A stretch of DNA of 64,000 nucleotides from Deltaproteobacteria bacterium (lineage in GTDB: Bacteria > Desulfobacterota > Syntrophia > Syntrophales > JACQWR01): NCBI GenBank assembly GCA_026388415.1, contig JAPLJV010000012.1, positions 1-64,000 of the forward strand. The letters run 5' to 3'. The position numbers were made by a program, and so were the translations under genes. Below the pieces are notes generated by a model that was not told the origin of the DNA, ran no database searches, and worked only from the letters and a program-made list of their open reading frames with translations. This document shows positions 9,011 to 16,984 of this stretch, in pieces (positions within the stretch are counted from its first letter, which is position 1; the number at the start of each line of letters is the position of its first letter).

Positions 9011-9724
9011 ATGGATACTGGCACTATAGTAACTGGCTTCAATGGGCCCTTCATTTTTGCGTTCCTGAGCATTATCCTTATTAACTTGATCCTGTCGGGC
9101 GATAATGCGGTTGTCATCGCCATGGCGGTCCGTTCTCTTCCCGCTAAACAGCGGAGGCTCGGCATCGCGTTCGGCACCGCGGCGGCGGTAGTTCTAAGGA
9201 TAGGTCTTACGTTTATTGCAGCAAAGTTGCTCACAGTACAGGGGCTTAAGCTCGGTGGCGGCATCCTCATCGCCTATGTCGCCGTCAAACTCTTCGTGGA
9301 GGGTGCACCTGACGAGAAGCTTTCAGAAGGAGCCGGCACGCTCAAACAGGCAATCATAACAATCATCATTGCTGACCTTGTCATGAGCCTCGATAACATT
9401 CTTGGTGTAGCGGGCGCCTGTAAGGGCAACCTGCCCCTTCTTATCTTCGGATTGGGGTTGAGCATTCCCTTTGTGGTTTTTACGAGTGGCCTTCTCACCA
9501 CGCTTATGGACAAGTACTCCGCTATAGTCTATATCGGCGCAATGATACTGGGAAGAGTAGCGGGTGATATGATAATGACTGATCCTTACACCGAAAGGGT
9601 TCTTCATCCGGGTAAGTTTGCTGAATATGCCGTGCAGATTATTTTTGCGGTTGGTGTTATTATTGTGGGCAAACTCTGGATGAAGTGGAAGATAAAAAGA
9701 GAAGAACAACATTCTACCGAATGA
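9011..9724 (+). CDS. TerC family (YjbE-like) integral membrane protein
   Basis: A 237-residue protein with about seven hydrophobic helices. The TerC/YjbE hallmarks are LSGDNAVVIAMAVRSLP near residue 30 and a second acidic motif, DLVMSLDNILGVAGA, near residue 120; the paired Asp residues in the membrane are thought to bind Mn2+ or other metal ions. Characterised relatives export manganese, often to metallate exoenzymes. The start ATG 9011 follows GAGGTG. The next gene is 60 bases downstream on the same strand and may be cotranscribed. Tellurite resistance is only the historical family name and should not be assumed. Confidence 0.88.
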   Translation: MDTGTIVTGFNGPFIFAFLSIILINLILSGDNAVVIAMAVRSLPAKQRRLGIAFGTAAAVVLRIGLTFIAAKLLTVQGLKLGGGILIAYVAVKLFVEGAPDEKLSEGAGTLKQAIITIIIADLVMSLDNILGVAGACKGNLPLLIFGLGLSIPFVVFTSGLLTTLMDKYSAIVYIGAMILGRVAGDMIMTDPYTERVLHPGKFAEYAVQIIFAVGVIIVGKLWMKWKIKREEQHSTE

Positions 9725-9784
9725 TATATAATTGTAATAAGGCTTTTTTAGTTGTGGGCGATCATATCTAATCAAGGAGGTCAT

Positions 9785-10585
9785 ATGCCAATTCTAACCA
9801 TATCAAGGCAACATGGAAGTACCGGTAAAGAGATAGGGATGGAGATAGCCAAGGACATGGGTTACGAATACATAGCCCACGAGAGGATGATCCAGGATCT
9901 GCAAGAGGGCGGAAACGATTGGCAACAGCTGATCATGGAATTCGAGGAACACGATCCGACTATATGGGAAAGGCACGACTGGGGCTTCAAGGCCTTCATT
10001 GCCATTGTACACAGCCTTATTCTGAAATATGCGCTCAAGGACAACGTGGTCATAATTGGGAGAGGCGCCAATTTTCTCCTGGAGAACGTGCCGTATGCCC
10101 TTAGAGTCCGTTTTGAGGCCCCTCTGGACAAACGGATCAAATATATTATGGATAGAGAGGACATTGATGAGCGAACAGCAAAGTGGTTCATCCAAAAGAT
10201 GGATAAGGAAAGCTGCGGATACGTGAAGGCCGTTTTTAGAAAGAGTTGGGATGACCCAAGATCATACGACCTCGTCATTAATACGGCAGCTCAATCTAAA
10301 GACTTAATTATAAAGGCGATAAAGGATGCCATAGCCGGGAAGAATCGGTACAACACAGAAGAAAACCGCAAAATCATGAAGCTATGGTCAGTTGCAGCAG
10401 ATATACGGGCTGGCATCCTGACAAATGCAAAGATTCACTCCCCTACCCTGCAGGTCGAGCCTGTAGGAGAAGCCATAGTGCTGCGGGGTTTGACACACAG
10501 TCCGAAGGAACATAACGCAATCGAGGCGGAAGCCAAGAGGCTGGCCGGGAACATCCCTATAAAATGTTTGCTCTATTACCGCTGA
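9785..10585 (+). CDS. Cytidylate kinase-like family protein
   Basis: A 266-residue protein starting at ATG 9785 with a strong AAGGAGGT upstream. It opens with the P-loop variant ISRQHGSTGKEIGMEIAKD, where the usual GxGK(S/T) is replaced by the S-R-Q-x-G-S-x-G-K form typical of the cytidylate-kinase-like family. A nucleotide-lid region follows (RVRFEAPLDKRIKYIM ... DREDIDERTAKWFIQKMDKE), then YDLVINTA. Relatives are P-loop kinases of unknown substrate, distinct from Cmk itself. Residues beyond about 200 (MKLWSVAADIRAGILTNAKI...) form a small BON/ACT-like alpha-beta C-terminal extension that I cannot assign. An upstream frame extension to 9752 lacks a ribosome site. Confidence 0.75.
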   Translation: MPILTISRQHGSTGKEIGMEIAKDMGYEYIAHERMIQDLQEGGNDWQQLIMEFEEHDPTIWERHDWGFKAFIAIVHSLILKYALKDNVVIIGRGANFLLENVPYALRVRFEAPLDKRIKYIMDREDIDERTAKWFIQKMDKESCGYVKAVFRKSWDDPRSYDLVINTAAQSKDLIIKAIKDAIAGKNRYNTEENRKIMKLWSVAADIRAGILTNAKIHSPTLQVEPVGEAIVLRGLTHSPKEHNAIEAEAKRLAGNIPIKCLLYYR

Positions 10586-10695
10586 TTTAACGTTCCCCGA
10601 TGGGGATTCTTCGAGCATTCCCTTGCTGCCTTATGGCAGGCACCGGCATAATGTCCGGTCTCGACAAAAGTTTCCATCAGGACCGAAATATTAGC

Positions 10696-10726
10696 TTGAC
10701 ATAGCTTGCGCAATAATGGTTATAAC
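10696..10726 (+). promoter_or_regulatory. Weak candidate sigma-70 promoter for the decarboxylase beta-subunit gene
   Basis: TTGACA at 10696-10701 and TATAAC at 10721-10726 lie upstream of the gene starting at 10760. The individual boxes are good, but the 19-base spacer is longer than the usual 16-18. Confidence 0.3.
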
Positions 10727-10759
10727 GCGGCCATGTAAATTATATGGAAGGAGCTTATT

Positions 10760-11917
10760 ATGAGTTACAATGAAATTTGGGATTTGTTGGTCGGTACTTT
10801 TCAGACTACGGGTCTCCCCATGCTATTTGCGGCTATGGGGTGGAAGTATGTCATAATGTGGGTCATCGGTTGCTTTTTTCTGTATATGGCCATAGCCAAG
10901 AATTTTGAGCCGCTTCTCTTGCTGCCGATCGGTTTCGGTATCTTCCTGGTAAATTTTCCGAATACCCCCTTGATGGGGTTCAATGAACAAGGCGTCCCCC
11001 ATCTGCTGCAATTCTTTTATAAGTACGGAATCTTGTGGGAGGTGATCCCCTGCCTGATCTTCCTCGGTCTCGGGGCCATGACGGATTTTGAGCCGCTGAT
11101 CGCCAACCCGAAGATGCTCCTGATCGGCGCCGGTGCGCAACTCGGCGTCTTTGTTACCTTTACCGGAACGATTCTGCTTGGGTTCACCATTAAGGAGGCG
11201 GCCTCGGTGGGCATTATCGGCGGCGCCGACGGCCCGACGACCATCTACCTTACCGCAAAACTTGCCCCGCACCTTCTCAGCGCGAACACGCTGGCCGCTT
11301 ACTCTTACATGTCCATGGTGCCGCTCATCCAACCACCGATTATGCGAATGATGACCAGCAGCAAGGAGCGGCTCATCAAGATGAAGGTATTGAGAAAGGT
11401 TTCCCCGACGGAAATAGTTCTTTTCCCCATCGTCTGTTCGGCCATCATCGCCCTGCTGGTGCCGGCCGTCATGCCGCTCATGGGCATGCTCATGTTCGGG
11501 AACCTGATGCGGGTAAGCGGCGTCGTGAAGCGCCTGGTTGATACCGCGGCCGGCCCCATGATGGACATGGTAACCATTTTTCTCGGCATCAGCGTCGGCG
11601 CTGCCATGCAGGCGGAGGTCTTTCTGACGTATAAACCCTTGGTGGTTTTCGGCCTCGGTTTACTCGATTTTGTCGTCTGCACGGCGGGCGGCATTTTGAC
11701 CGTGAAGATTATCAACATCTTCGTCAAGGAAAAGATCAATCCGCTGATCGGCAATTCAGGTGTTTCTGCCCTCCCGATGGCGCCGCGGGTTTCCCAGTTG
11801 ATCGGGCGGCAGTATGACAAACACAATTTCCTGCTCGGGCACGCAATGGCAGCTTGCCTGGCCGGTTCCCTCGGCTCGCCTGCTGCAGCAGGCATGCTTC
11901 TGTCCATGTTCCAGTAA
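10760..11917 (+). CDS. Sodium ion-translocating decarboxylase, beta subunit (OadB/GcdB/MmdB family)
   Basis: A 385-residue membrane protein with many helices and the family signature IIGGADGPTTIYLTAKLAP near residue 155, whose buried Asp is essential for Na+ pumping in characterised enzymes. Such subunits couple decarboxylation of a carboxybiotin carrier (oxaloacetate, methylmalonyl-CoA, glutaconyl-CoA or malonate systems) to Na+ export. The start ATG 10760 follows GGAAGGAG. No carboxyltransferase alpha subunit or biotin carrier is in the window, so the substrate is undefined. The next gene, 15 bases downstream, may be its small membrane partner. Confidence 0.92.
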   Translation: MSYNEIWDLLVGTFQTTGLPMLFAAMGWKYVIMWVIGCFFLYMAIAKNFEPLLLLPIGFGIFLVNFPNTPLMGFNEQGVPHLLQFFYKYGILWEVIPCLIFLGLGAMTDFEPLIANPKMLLIGAGAQLGVFVTFTGTILLGFTIKEAASVGIIGGADGPTTIYLTAKLAPHLLSANTLAAYSYMSMVPLIQPPIMRMMTSSKERLIKMKVLRKVSPTEIVLFPIVCSAIIALLVPAVMPLMGMLMFGNLMRVSGVVKRLVDTAAGPMMDMVTIFLGISVGAAMQAEVFLTYKPLVVFGLGLLDFVVCTAGGILTVKIINIFVKEKINPLIGNSGVSALPMAPRVSQLIGRQYDKHNFLLGHAMAACLAGSLGSPAAAGMLLSMFQ

Positions 11918-11932
11918 ACGAAGGAGGACCAC

Positions 11933-12430
11933 ATGAAGACAATAAAGTTCATATATGCGATATTCTTTAGTTTGATGGTTGTTGTTACCTTCTCAGCGGT
12001 TTTACTTGCCGCAGACGCTCCTCTGCAGGATAAGCAGTGGGAAGCGCCGGTGATGCCGGGGGGCACTCTCGTGAAGACCGAGGACACGGCGGTTTTAATA
12101 TCTTATAACCTGACCTATGAGCAAGTGTTGGCGTGGTACAAGAAATCCCTGGAGAATTACAAGGATGAGAAGTACCGGGATTGGAAGGAACAGATGTACA
12201 TAGAGGATCAGGGCGGTGCCAAGTGGCACTCGATCGGCATCTACAAGGATGGCGGAGCCAGTACTACCGTGAAAATCGTAACAGACAACTGGACGTGGAT
12301 TTTCAGCACACTCTTTATCCGATTTGCCGGAGTTTTTGTTATCCTTATAATTCTGTGGATATTACTCAGTATCTCGAATGCTATTATGAAGAAGGCCTTC
12401 GCCAAGGAAGCGGTTAAACCTAAGGCCTGA
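11933..12430 (+). CDS. Small exported-domain membrane protein, possible decarboxylase partner
   Basis: A 165-residue protein starting at ATG 11933 with GGAGG upstream. It has an N-terminal signal or anchor (IYAIFFSLMVVVTFSAVLLAADA, quoted here only as its hydrophobic span at residues 8-28), a soluble region of about 90 residues with YNLTYEQVLAWYKKSLENYK, and a C-terminal helix FAGVFVILIILWILLSIS followed by a basic tail. The helix plus basic tail is reminiscent of the gamma subunits (OadG/MmdC) that hold Na+-decarboxylases together, but those carry the helix at the N-terminus. Partnership with the beta subunit is inferred from adjacency. No function is recognised for the soluble domain. Confidence 0.7.
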   Translation: MKTIKFIYAIFFSLMVVVTFSAVLLAADAPLQDKQWEAPVMPGGTLVKTEDTAVLISYNLTYEQVLAWYKKSLENYKDEKYRDWKEQMYIEDQGGAKWHSIGIYKDGGASTTVKIVTDNWTWIFSTLFIRFAGVFVILIILWILLSISNAIMKKAFAKEAVKPKA

Positions 12431-12442
12431 CGAGATGCATCA

Positions 12443-12475
12443 CCTCTCATCCTCCGACAGGCTCAGGATGAGAGG
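12443..12475. repeat. REP-like perfect palindrome
   Basis: CCTCTCATCCT (12443-12453) and AGGATGAGAGG (12465-12475) form a perfect 11-bp stem around CCGACAGGCTC. The CGACAGGCTCAGGA core resembles a widespread intergenic repetitive palindrome. It lies just after the stop of the preceding gene and has no T-run, so it looks more like a repeat than a terminator. Confidence 0.55.
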
Positions 12476-12502
12476 GAACATACTTTATAAATTACCGCAA
12501 TT

Positions 12503-12553
12503 AAAGAACTCCGTTCATGGTGAGCTTGTCGAGCCATAAATGGAGTTCTTTTT
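12503..12553 (+). terminator. Stem-loop terminator built on a second REP-like palindrome
   Basis: AAAGAACTCC (12503-12512) pairs with GGAGTTCTTT (12542-12551) and is followed by T residues. The loop carries TTCATGGTGAGCTTGTCG-type sequence, the other half of the same repeat family as the palindrome at 12443. It would stop transcription from the decarboxylase genes, and can also serve the convergent gene ending at 12590. Confidence 0.6.
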
Positions 12554-12589
12554 AATTTCGAAGCAGCCGTCATACCTTACTAAAAACCT

Positions 12590-12955
12590 TCATTCGAGTG
12601 TTCCGGTCCGCAGCAAGTGCTCCTGCTTTGCAGCTTTCTTTCGCCTCGATGAATCAATTCTTATGATTCCCATATAAACCAGGATTACTGTGACGACCAG
12701 GAAGAGCCTTAAAGGTATTTTATTAGGTATCAGTTTAGAAAAATTTGGCTTTCTCCAATTTATTTTACCAATTATTTTAGGTGGTTGATTTGCCGTATCG
12801 CTCTTTGTATCTTGCTTGATTTGAATACCTGCCTGGTAGAAGTTTTCAATAATGCCTTTATCCTTGGCGTATCCGGAAAGATACGGAAAGGTTGCAAGAG
12901 GGATGCAGATGCCGAGAATGATGAGTATAATACCTGTCTTTGTTTCTCTATCCAT
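12590..12955 (-). CDS. Hypothetical protein with two membrane segments
   Basis: A 121-residue protein with one hydrophobic helix near residues 8-25 (GIILIILGICIPLATFPYL) and another near 82-98 (LRLFLVVTVILVYMGII), separated by a polar, Lys/Asn-rich loop and followed by a basic tail. I recognise no family. It starts 5 bases after the stop of the formyl-THF cyclo-ligase gene, so the two are very likely cotranscribed. The topology suggests a small inner-membrane protein with its central loop exposed outside. Confidence 0.6.
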   Translation of the reverse strand: MDRETKTGIILIILGICIPLATFPYLSGYAKDKGIIENFYQAGIQIKQDTKSDTANQPPKIIGKINWRKPNFSKLIPNKIPLRLFLVVTVILVYMGIIRIDSSRRKKAAKQEHLLRTGTLE

Positions 12956-12960
12956 GTCTT

Positions 12961-13536
12961 TTATAACCCCACGTTAATATATTCTTTTTCAGTTATAATA
13001 CCCTGTACCGCCAGATCGTATTTCTCCACCGGGGCTGTCGTAATGATCTGGCAGTCAAACGCCAGCCCGATCGTGGGAACATCCATGCCGGCCAGAAATC
13101 TATCGTAATAGCCGCCGCCGTACCCGACGCGGTATCCCCGCCTGTCAAATGCCACGGCCGGAACTGCCACAAGATCAATGACCTCCCTGGCGACAAGAGG
13201 GCGCAAGCCCCTTTTAGGTTCGCGAATGCCGAAATATCCCGTTTCCAGATCGGCAAAGTTGGCGATGGAAAAAATATCCATCCCCCGTGTCTCCGGTTTA
13301 CACAAGGGGACCAAAACCCTTTTTTTCTGTTTCCACAACCACTCGATAATGTAATCCGTATTGATTTCACTGCCGAAACTTAAAAAAATCATGACAGACG
13401 CACAATCCGAGAGCGGCGACAAATTAGTAAAATTACTGCATATTATCCGGCTCATCGCTTCCCGCTCTGTCCGTGGCAAGGCATTTCTCACGGTCAGGAT
13501 ATCTTTTCTGATCTTTTTTTTATCCTCGTCCAGCAT
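12961..13536 (-). CDS. 5-formyltetrahydrofolate cyclo-ligase
   Basis: A 191-residue enzyme that converts 5-formyl-THF to 5,10-methenyl-THF with ATP hydrolysis (MTHFS/YgfA family). Signatures are the N-terminal KKKIRKDILTVRNALP, the central VLVPLCKPETRGM, and the C-terminal active-site block PAVAFDRRGYRVGYGGGYYDRFL. Length is normal. In many bacteria a 6S RNA gene precedes this gene; I looked at 13537-13790 and could not recognise the long 6S hairpin. Confidence 0.93.
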   Translation of the reverse strand: MLDEDKKKIRKDILTVRNALPRTEREAMSRIICSNFTNLSPLSDCASVMIFLSFGSEINTDYIIEWLWKQKKRVLVPLCKPETRGMDIFSIANFADLETGYFGIREPKRGLRPLVAREVIDLVAVPAVAFDRRGYRVGYGGGYYDRFLAGMDVPTIGLAFDCQIITTAPVEKYDLAVQGIITEKEYINVGL

Positions 13537-13697
13537 TCTGAGCCATGCCCCCTTGTTTTCCTTCTATAGGTATAGGAAAGAGCTCCGCGTATGTCAAGAA
13601 AAATGGACGCAGGATACCCGGTGATAAATTCTCGAAAAGATAGTCCATCAGGTGACATTATCATTGACATGTCACTACGCCTCTCATTATACTCGGC

Positions 13698-13768
13698 AAC
13701 CCCGATAAACGGGAAAAGCGCGTTAACGGAGTTGCTTACTGCCGGTAAACAATTTCTAACTCACTAAG
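13698..13768. repeat. Dispersed hairpin repeat, copy 1
   Basis: It begins AACCCCGATAAACGGG, itself a small CCCG/CGGG hairpin. GCGTTAACG follows, then an imperfect hairpin (GTTGCTTAC, loop TGCCG, GTAAACAAT) and the tail CTAACTCACTAAG. The first 31 bases match copy 2 at 28488 almost exactly, while the main stem sequence differs. It sits just upstream of the DedA gene. Confidence 0.7.
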
Positions 13769-13790
13769 CACGCGGTGGAAAGGTTGGCTC

Positions 13791-14438
13791 ATGGAATGGA
13801 TTACCTGGTTAATTGATGTATTTCTACACCTTGATCGGTACTTGGACATGATCATTAAATATTTTGGCCTCTGGACGTATCTTATTGTTTTCTTAGTCAT
13901 TTTTTGCGAAACTGGCCTTGTTGTGACGCCAATTCTTCCGGGCGACTCCTTCCTTTTTGCCCTCGGTACGATTGCCGCCCTGGGCAGCCTGGAAATCAGA
14001 CTGCTCATGATAGTCCTGATCGTGGCGGCAATTGCCGGAGATTCGGTCAACTATACCCTGGGTAAATTTTTTGGTCCCCGCGTCTTTCATCAACCGGGCG
14101 GACGATTTTTCAAACGGGAATACCTCGATAAAACTCATAAATTCTATGAAAAGCACGGCGGCAAGACCATTTTTCTGGCCCGCTTCATCCCGATTATCCG
14201 CACCTTTGCCCCTTTTGTGGCCGGCATTGGGAGCATGCAATACCGTCGTTTCCTGTTTTACAATATTTCCGGCGGAGTCGCCTGGACTGTTTTTTTTGCC
14301 CTCGGCGGCTACTACTTTGGCAATATCCCCCTGGTAAAACGTAATTTCACGATAGTGATCATGGCGATAATAATTATTTCCATCCTTCCGGGGATCATTG
14401 AATTCTTTCGTCAGCGCAGGGCATCCGCAGTATCATAG
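13791..14438 (+). CDS. DedA family membrane protein
   Basis: A 215-residue protein with several membrane helices and the DedA/SNARE-associated motifs. These are FCETGLVVTPILPGDSFLFALG, shortened here to ETGLVVTPILPGDS, at about residue 42, the R-F-I-P-I-I-R motif in ARFIPIIRTFAPFVAGIG near residue 125, and G-x-x-x-W in GGVAWTVFFALGGYYFG. DedA proteins are half-transporters needed for envelope integrity and proton-motive-force-linked lipid carrier recycling. The start follows a weak AAAGG. A repeat hairpin ends 22 bases upstream, so it may contribute to the 5' leader. Confidence 0.92.
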   Translation: MEWITWLIDVFLHLDRYLDMIIKYFGLWTYLIVFLVIFCETGLVVTPILPGDSFLFALGTIAALGSLEIRLLMIVLIVAAIAGDSVNYTLGKFFGPRVFHQPGGRFFKREYLDKTHKFYEKHGGKTIFLARFIPIIRTFAPFVAGIGSMQYRRFLFYNISGGVAWTVFFALGGYYFGNIPLVKRNFTIVIMAIIIISILPGIIEFFRQRRASAVS

Positions 14439-14503
14439 CCCCCTGCACCAAGGAAGGACAGTTATTTTCTTATTTTTTAATTGAATAGAAAGGCAAACCG
14501 GGT

Positions 14504-15400
14504 ATGAAAAAAGTTCTGTTCTGCGTATTAATCGCCGGGTGGTTAATCAGTTCCGGCGCTCCCGCCCGAGCTGAGAATAACAATATCGTGAAGATCGGCG
14601 GCGATGTCACGATTACGGAGGGCGTCAAGGTAAAAAATGCCGTCGCCGTGGGCGGACAAATCACGGTCCGGGGTACGATTACCGGTCACGTCATGTCCAT
14701 CGGCGGTTCTGTCGTGTTGACCAAAACCGCCCTGGTGGAGGGTAACGCCATTTCCGTAGGCGGGGTCGTTATCATGGGAAAGGGCGCCCGGGTTTACGGC
14801 AGCATAAAGGAGATCAACGCCTCCGATCTCTCCCAGTCACTGGCCTCCGTGTTGAACGAGGATTGGGAAGGCTGGTCCTGGGTTTTTGCCATCCTTTCCT
14901 TGCTCGTTTTTATCGGTATTCTCCTCGTCGCCCTCCTCATCGTTACCCTGCTCCCCAGGCCTGTGCGCAGCGTGGCTGAGGCGATCAAATACTCCCTCTT
15001 CAAGGCCTTCCTGTGGGGCCTCGTGGTGCTAGTGTCGGTGGTGCCGCTGGCCATATTGTTGACCATTTCCGTCCTCGGGATCGTCCTCATTCCGCTGGAA
15101 ATGGCTATCGTCGTCGGTTCGGCCCTGATCGGGTTCATTGCCGCCGCCCAGTTGGCCGGAGAAAAGTTTTTTGCCCTTCTGAAAAAGCGGGATCAGAGCG
15201 TAATCACCGATATTTTCTGGGGATTAGTCATATTTTGGGCCATCGGTTGGATACCCCAATTCGGCTGGACGATCAAGGTCATTGCCGTGGTAATCGGTTT
15301 GGGAGGCGTCCTGATCTCCTGTCTGGGCGCCAGACAAAAATGGAAGAAAACGCACAGCAGCGGGGGAGAAGCAGATGGAGGCGGAACGCTCAGCGCTTGA
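14504..15400 (+). CDS. Bactofilin-like polymer-forming domain with C-terminal membrane region
   Basis: A 298-residue protein. After a signal peptide (cleavage near APARA, residue 23) comes a beta-helical region of about 85 residues with repeated V-x-x-G-G/V-x-G patterns (IVKIGGDVTITEGVKV, AVAVGGQITVRGTITG, MSIGGSVVLTKTALVE, ISVGGVVIMGKGARV), as in bactofilins. About four hydrophobic segments follow from residue 125 on (WVFAILSLLVFIGILLVALL, then three more), with a short Ser/Gly-rich tail. The order beta-helix then membrane helices is found in polymer-forming cytoskeletal relatives anchored in the envelope. The beta-helix should face the periplasm if the signal is cleaved. Function is unknown. 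Confidence 0.8.
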   Translation: MKKVLFCVLIAGWLISSGAPARAENNNIVKIGGDVTITEGVKVKNAVAVGGQITVRGTITGHVMSIGGSVVLTKTALVEGNAISVGGVVIMGKGARVYGSIKEINASDLSQSLASVLNEDWEGWSWVFAILSLLVFIGILLVALLIVTLLPRPVRSVAEAIKYSLFKAFLWGLVVLVSVVPLAILLTISVLGIVLIPLEMAIVVGSALIGFIAAAQLAGEKFFALLKKRDQSVITDIFWGLVIFWAIGWIPQFGWTIKVIAVVIGLGGVLISCLGARQKWKKTHSSGGEADGGGTLSA

Positions 15401-15467
15401 AAATCGCGCTCGCCCTTTTGCTCCACCAGAAACGCCAGAGCAAACCGTTAGCGGTGCAGATGTGTAG

Positions 15468-15488
15468 CCCCCCTTCCCGAAGCGGGGG
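15468..15488. terminator. G+C-rich hairpin between convergent genes
   Basis: GCCCCCC ... GCGGGGGC surrounds CTTCCCGAA between the stops of the bactofilin-like gene (+) and malic enzyme (-). A T-tract is missing on either strand, so termination is only suggested by position. Confidence 0.35.
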
Positions 15489-15503
15489 CCAGCGTAAAAT
15501 GAC

Positions 15504-16961
15504 TCATTGCTTTACCACCTCAATCGCTTTGGCAAGAGCTGATTCCAGCATGCCCATATCTGGTTTCTTAATCAGACCATGCTCCATCATCAGGTCTATC
15601 CCCTGGCGGGCTTCCAGGATATCGTGCCGGGTTTGGTTGTAAACGGCATCCCTGGTGAGCTGAAGGCGTGCGACTCCGTTCTTGATAGCTTCCATGGCCA
15701 CATCGGCGGCCACGTGGGCGAAGACATCGGTTTCATCCATGGTGGGCATGATGTAATCCGGGCTCAAACCTTTATTTTCGGCAAAACGCGCCACCGAATA
15801 GGAAGCTGCGATAGCCATTTCGTCGGTCACCTTGCGGGCGCGAACCAGAAGCGAGCCCTTCAGAATACCCGGAAACCCGATAGAGTTATTTACCTGGTTG
15901 GGGAAGTCACCCCGGCCGGTCGCCACCACGTATGCCCCGGCCTCCTTGGCGGCATAGGGGTAAATTTCGGGTATCGGATTGGCGCAGGCAAAAACAATGG
16001 ATTTGTCAGCCATACTGCTGATCCAGGCGGGTTTTATCACATCAGGGCCCGACTGGCTGAGGGAAATAAGAACATCTGCCCCCCGGGAAGCCTCTTCAAT
16101 AGCGTTTATTTTTTGCGGATTTGTGGCCTCACACAATTCCCATTTGCGGTAAAAACGGGCGTCGGCCTTGATATCCTCCCGTCCCGTATGTAAACCGCCG
16201 GTAGAATCGAACAGAATTATTCTACCGGGATCGCCACCGGCTTTGATGATCAGGCGGGCAATGGTGGCATTCGCTGCACCGGCCCCAAAGAAAACGATCC
16301 GTACCTTATCCAGGTCCTTGTGCACAATTTTCAAGGCATTGATAAGACCGGCCAAGGTTACGGAACCGGTCCCCTGAGCATCATCGTGCCAAACGGGTAT
16401 TTGGCACTCTTCCCGTAAAACATCCAGTACTTTGTAACAGTTAGGCTGCGATATGTCCTCGAGGTTCACGGCGCCGAAACTGGGCTGAAGCATCTTGACA
16501 AAATCTATGATCTTGTCAGGATCGTGCTCGCCTTGTTTATTATAGCTGTCAATACAAAGGGCAACGGCATCTATACCTCCCAGATATTTCATCAAAAAGG
16601 CCTTCCCTTCCATTACCCCCAAACCACCGGACGGCGTACAATCCCCATCACCCAGAACACGGGTGGAATCGGAAACCACCGCCACCAGATTGCCTCGATT
16701 CGTTAAGTCAAACGAGGAGTCGCTGTGAGCGCGAATGTTGGTCGAAATCTCAGAAACTCCGGGGGTGTACCATACATTAAACCAGTTGAAACCATATACC
16801 CCGGCCTTAGGCATGGTTTGTATCTTGCCGCCGTAAAATTTGTGAGCCAGTAACGATAATTCTTTAAGAAAGACGGTTTGCGCCCGGGCAATCTGTTCCT
16901 GCGTAAAATTTTCCGGGAATAGCTCGTTGATGTTCTTGAGTGAAAAATCAATTTTCGACAT
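15504..16961 (-). CDS. NAD(P)-dependent malic enzyme
   Basis: A 485-residue enzyme oxidatively decarboxylating malate to pyruvate. Motifs include WYTPGVSEIS with the catalytic Tyr at about residue 65, the catalytic Lys block GGLGVMEGKAFLMKYLGGIDAV, the metal-binding PVWHDDAQGTGSVTLAGLINAL region (without its first residue a 20-mer) and the dinucleotide fold VFFGAGAANATIARLI. CANPIPEIYPYAA matches the family substrate loop. The N-terminal extension of about 45 residues before the catalytic domain is slightly unusual for the short bacterial type. The enzyme links C4 acids to pyruvate, fitting the decarboxylase and succinyl-CoA synthetase genes nearby. Confidence 0.92.
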   Translation of the reverse strand: MSKIDFSLKNINELFPENFTQEQIARAQTVFLKELSLLAHKFYGGKIQTMPKAGVYGFNWFNVWYTPGVSEISTNIRAHSDSSFDLTNRGNLVAVVSDSTRVLGDGDCTPSGGLGVMEGKAFLMKYLGGIDAVALCIDSYNKQGEHDPDKIIDFVKMLQPSFGAVNLEDISQPNCYKVLDVLREECQIPVWHDDAQGTGSVTLAGLINALKIVHKDLDKVRIVFFGAGAANATIARLIIKAGGDPGRIILFDSTGGLHTGREDIKADARFYRKWELCEATNPQKINAIEEASRGADVLISLSQSGPDVIKPAWISSMADKSIVFACANPIPEIYPYAAKEAGAYVVATGRGDFPNQVNNSIGFPGILKGSLLVRARKVTDEMAIAASYSVARFAENKGLSPDYIMPTMDETDVFAHVAADVAMEAIKNGVARLQLTRDAVYNQTRHDILEARQGIDLMMEHGLIKKPDMGMLESALAKAIEVVKQ

Positions 16962-16984
16962 AGTGCCTCCTAATAGATCATCTT

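Noticed and set aside
11305-12087. A 260-codon minus-strand frame across the decarboxylase beta subunit
   Set aside because: The plus-strand genes there have ribosome sites and family signatures, and the antisense frame is rich in Met/Thr/Arg without motifs.
13537-13790. 6S RNA upstream of the formyl-THF cyclo-ligase gene
   Set aside because: That linkage is common, but I could not find the long hairpin with a central bubble; the only structure there is the dispersed repeat.
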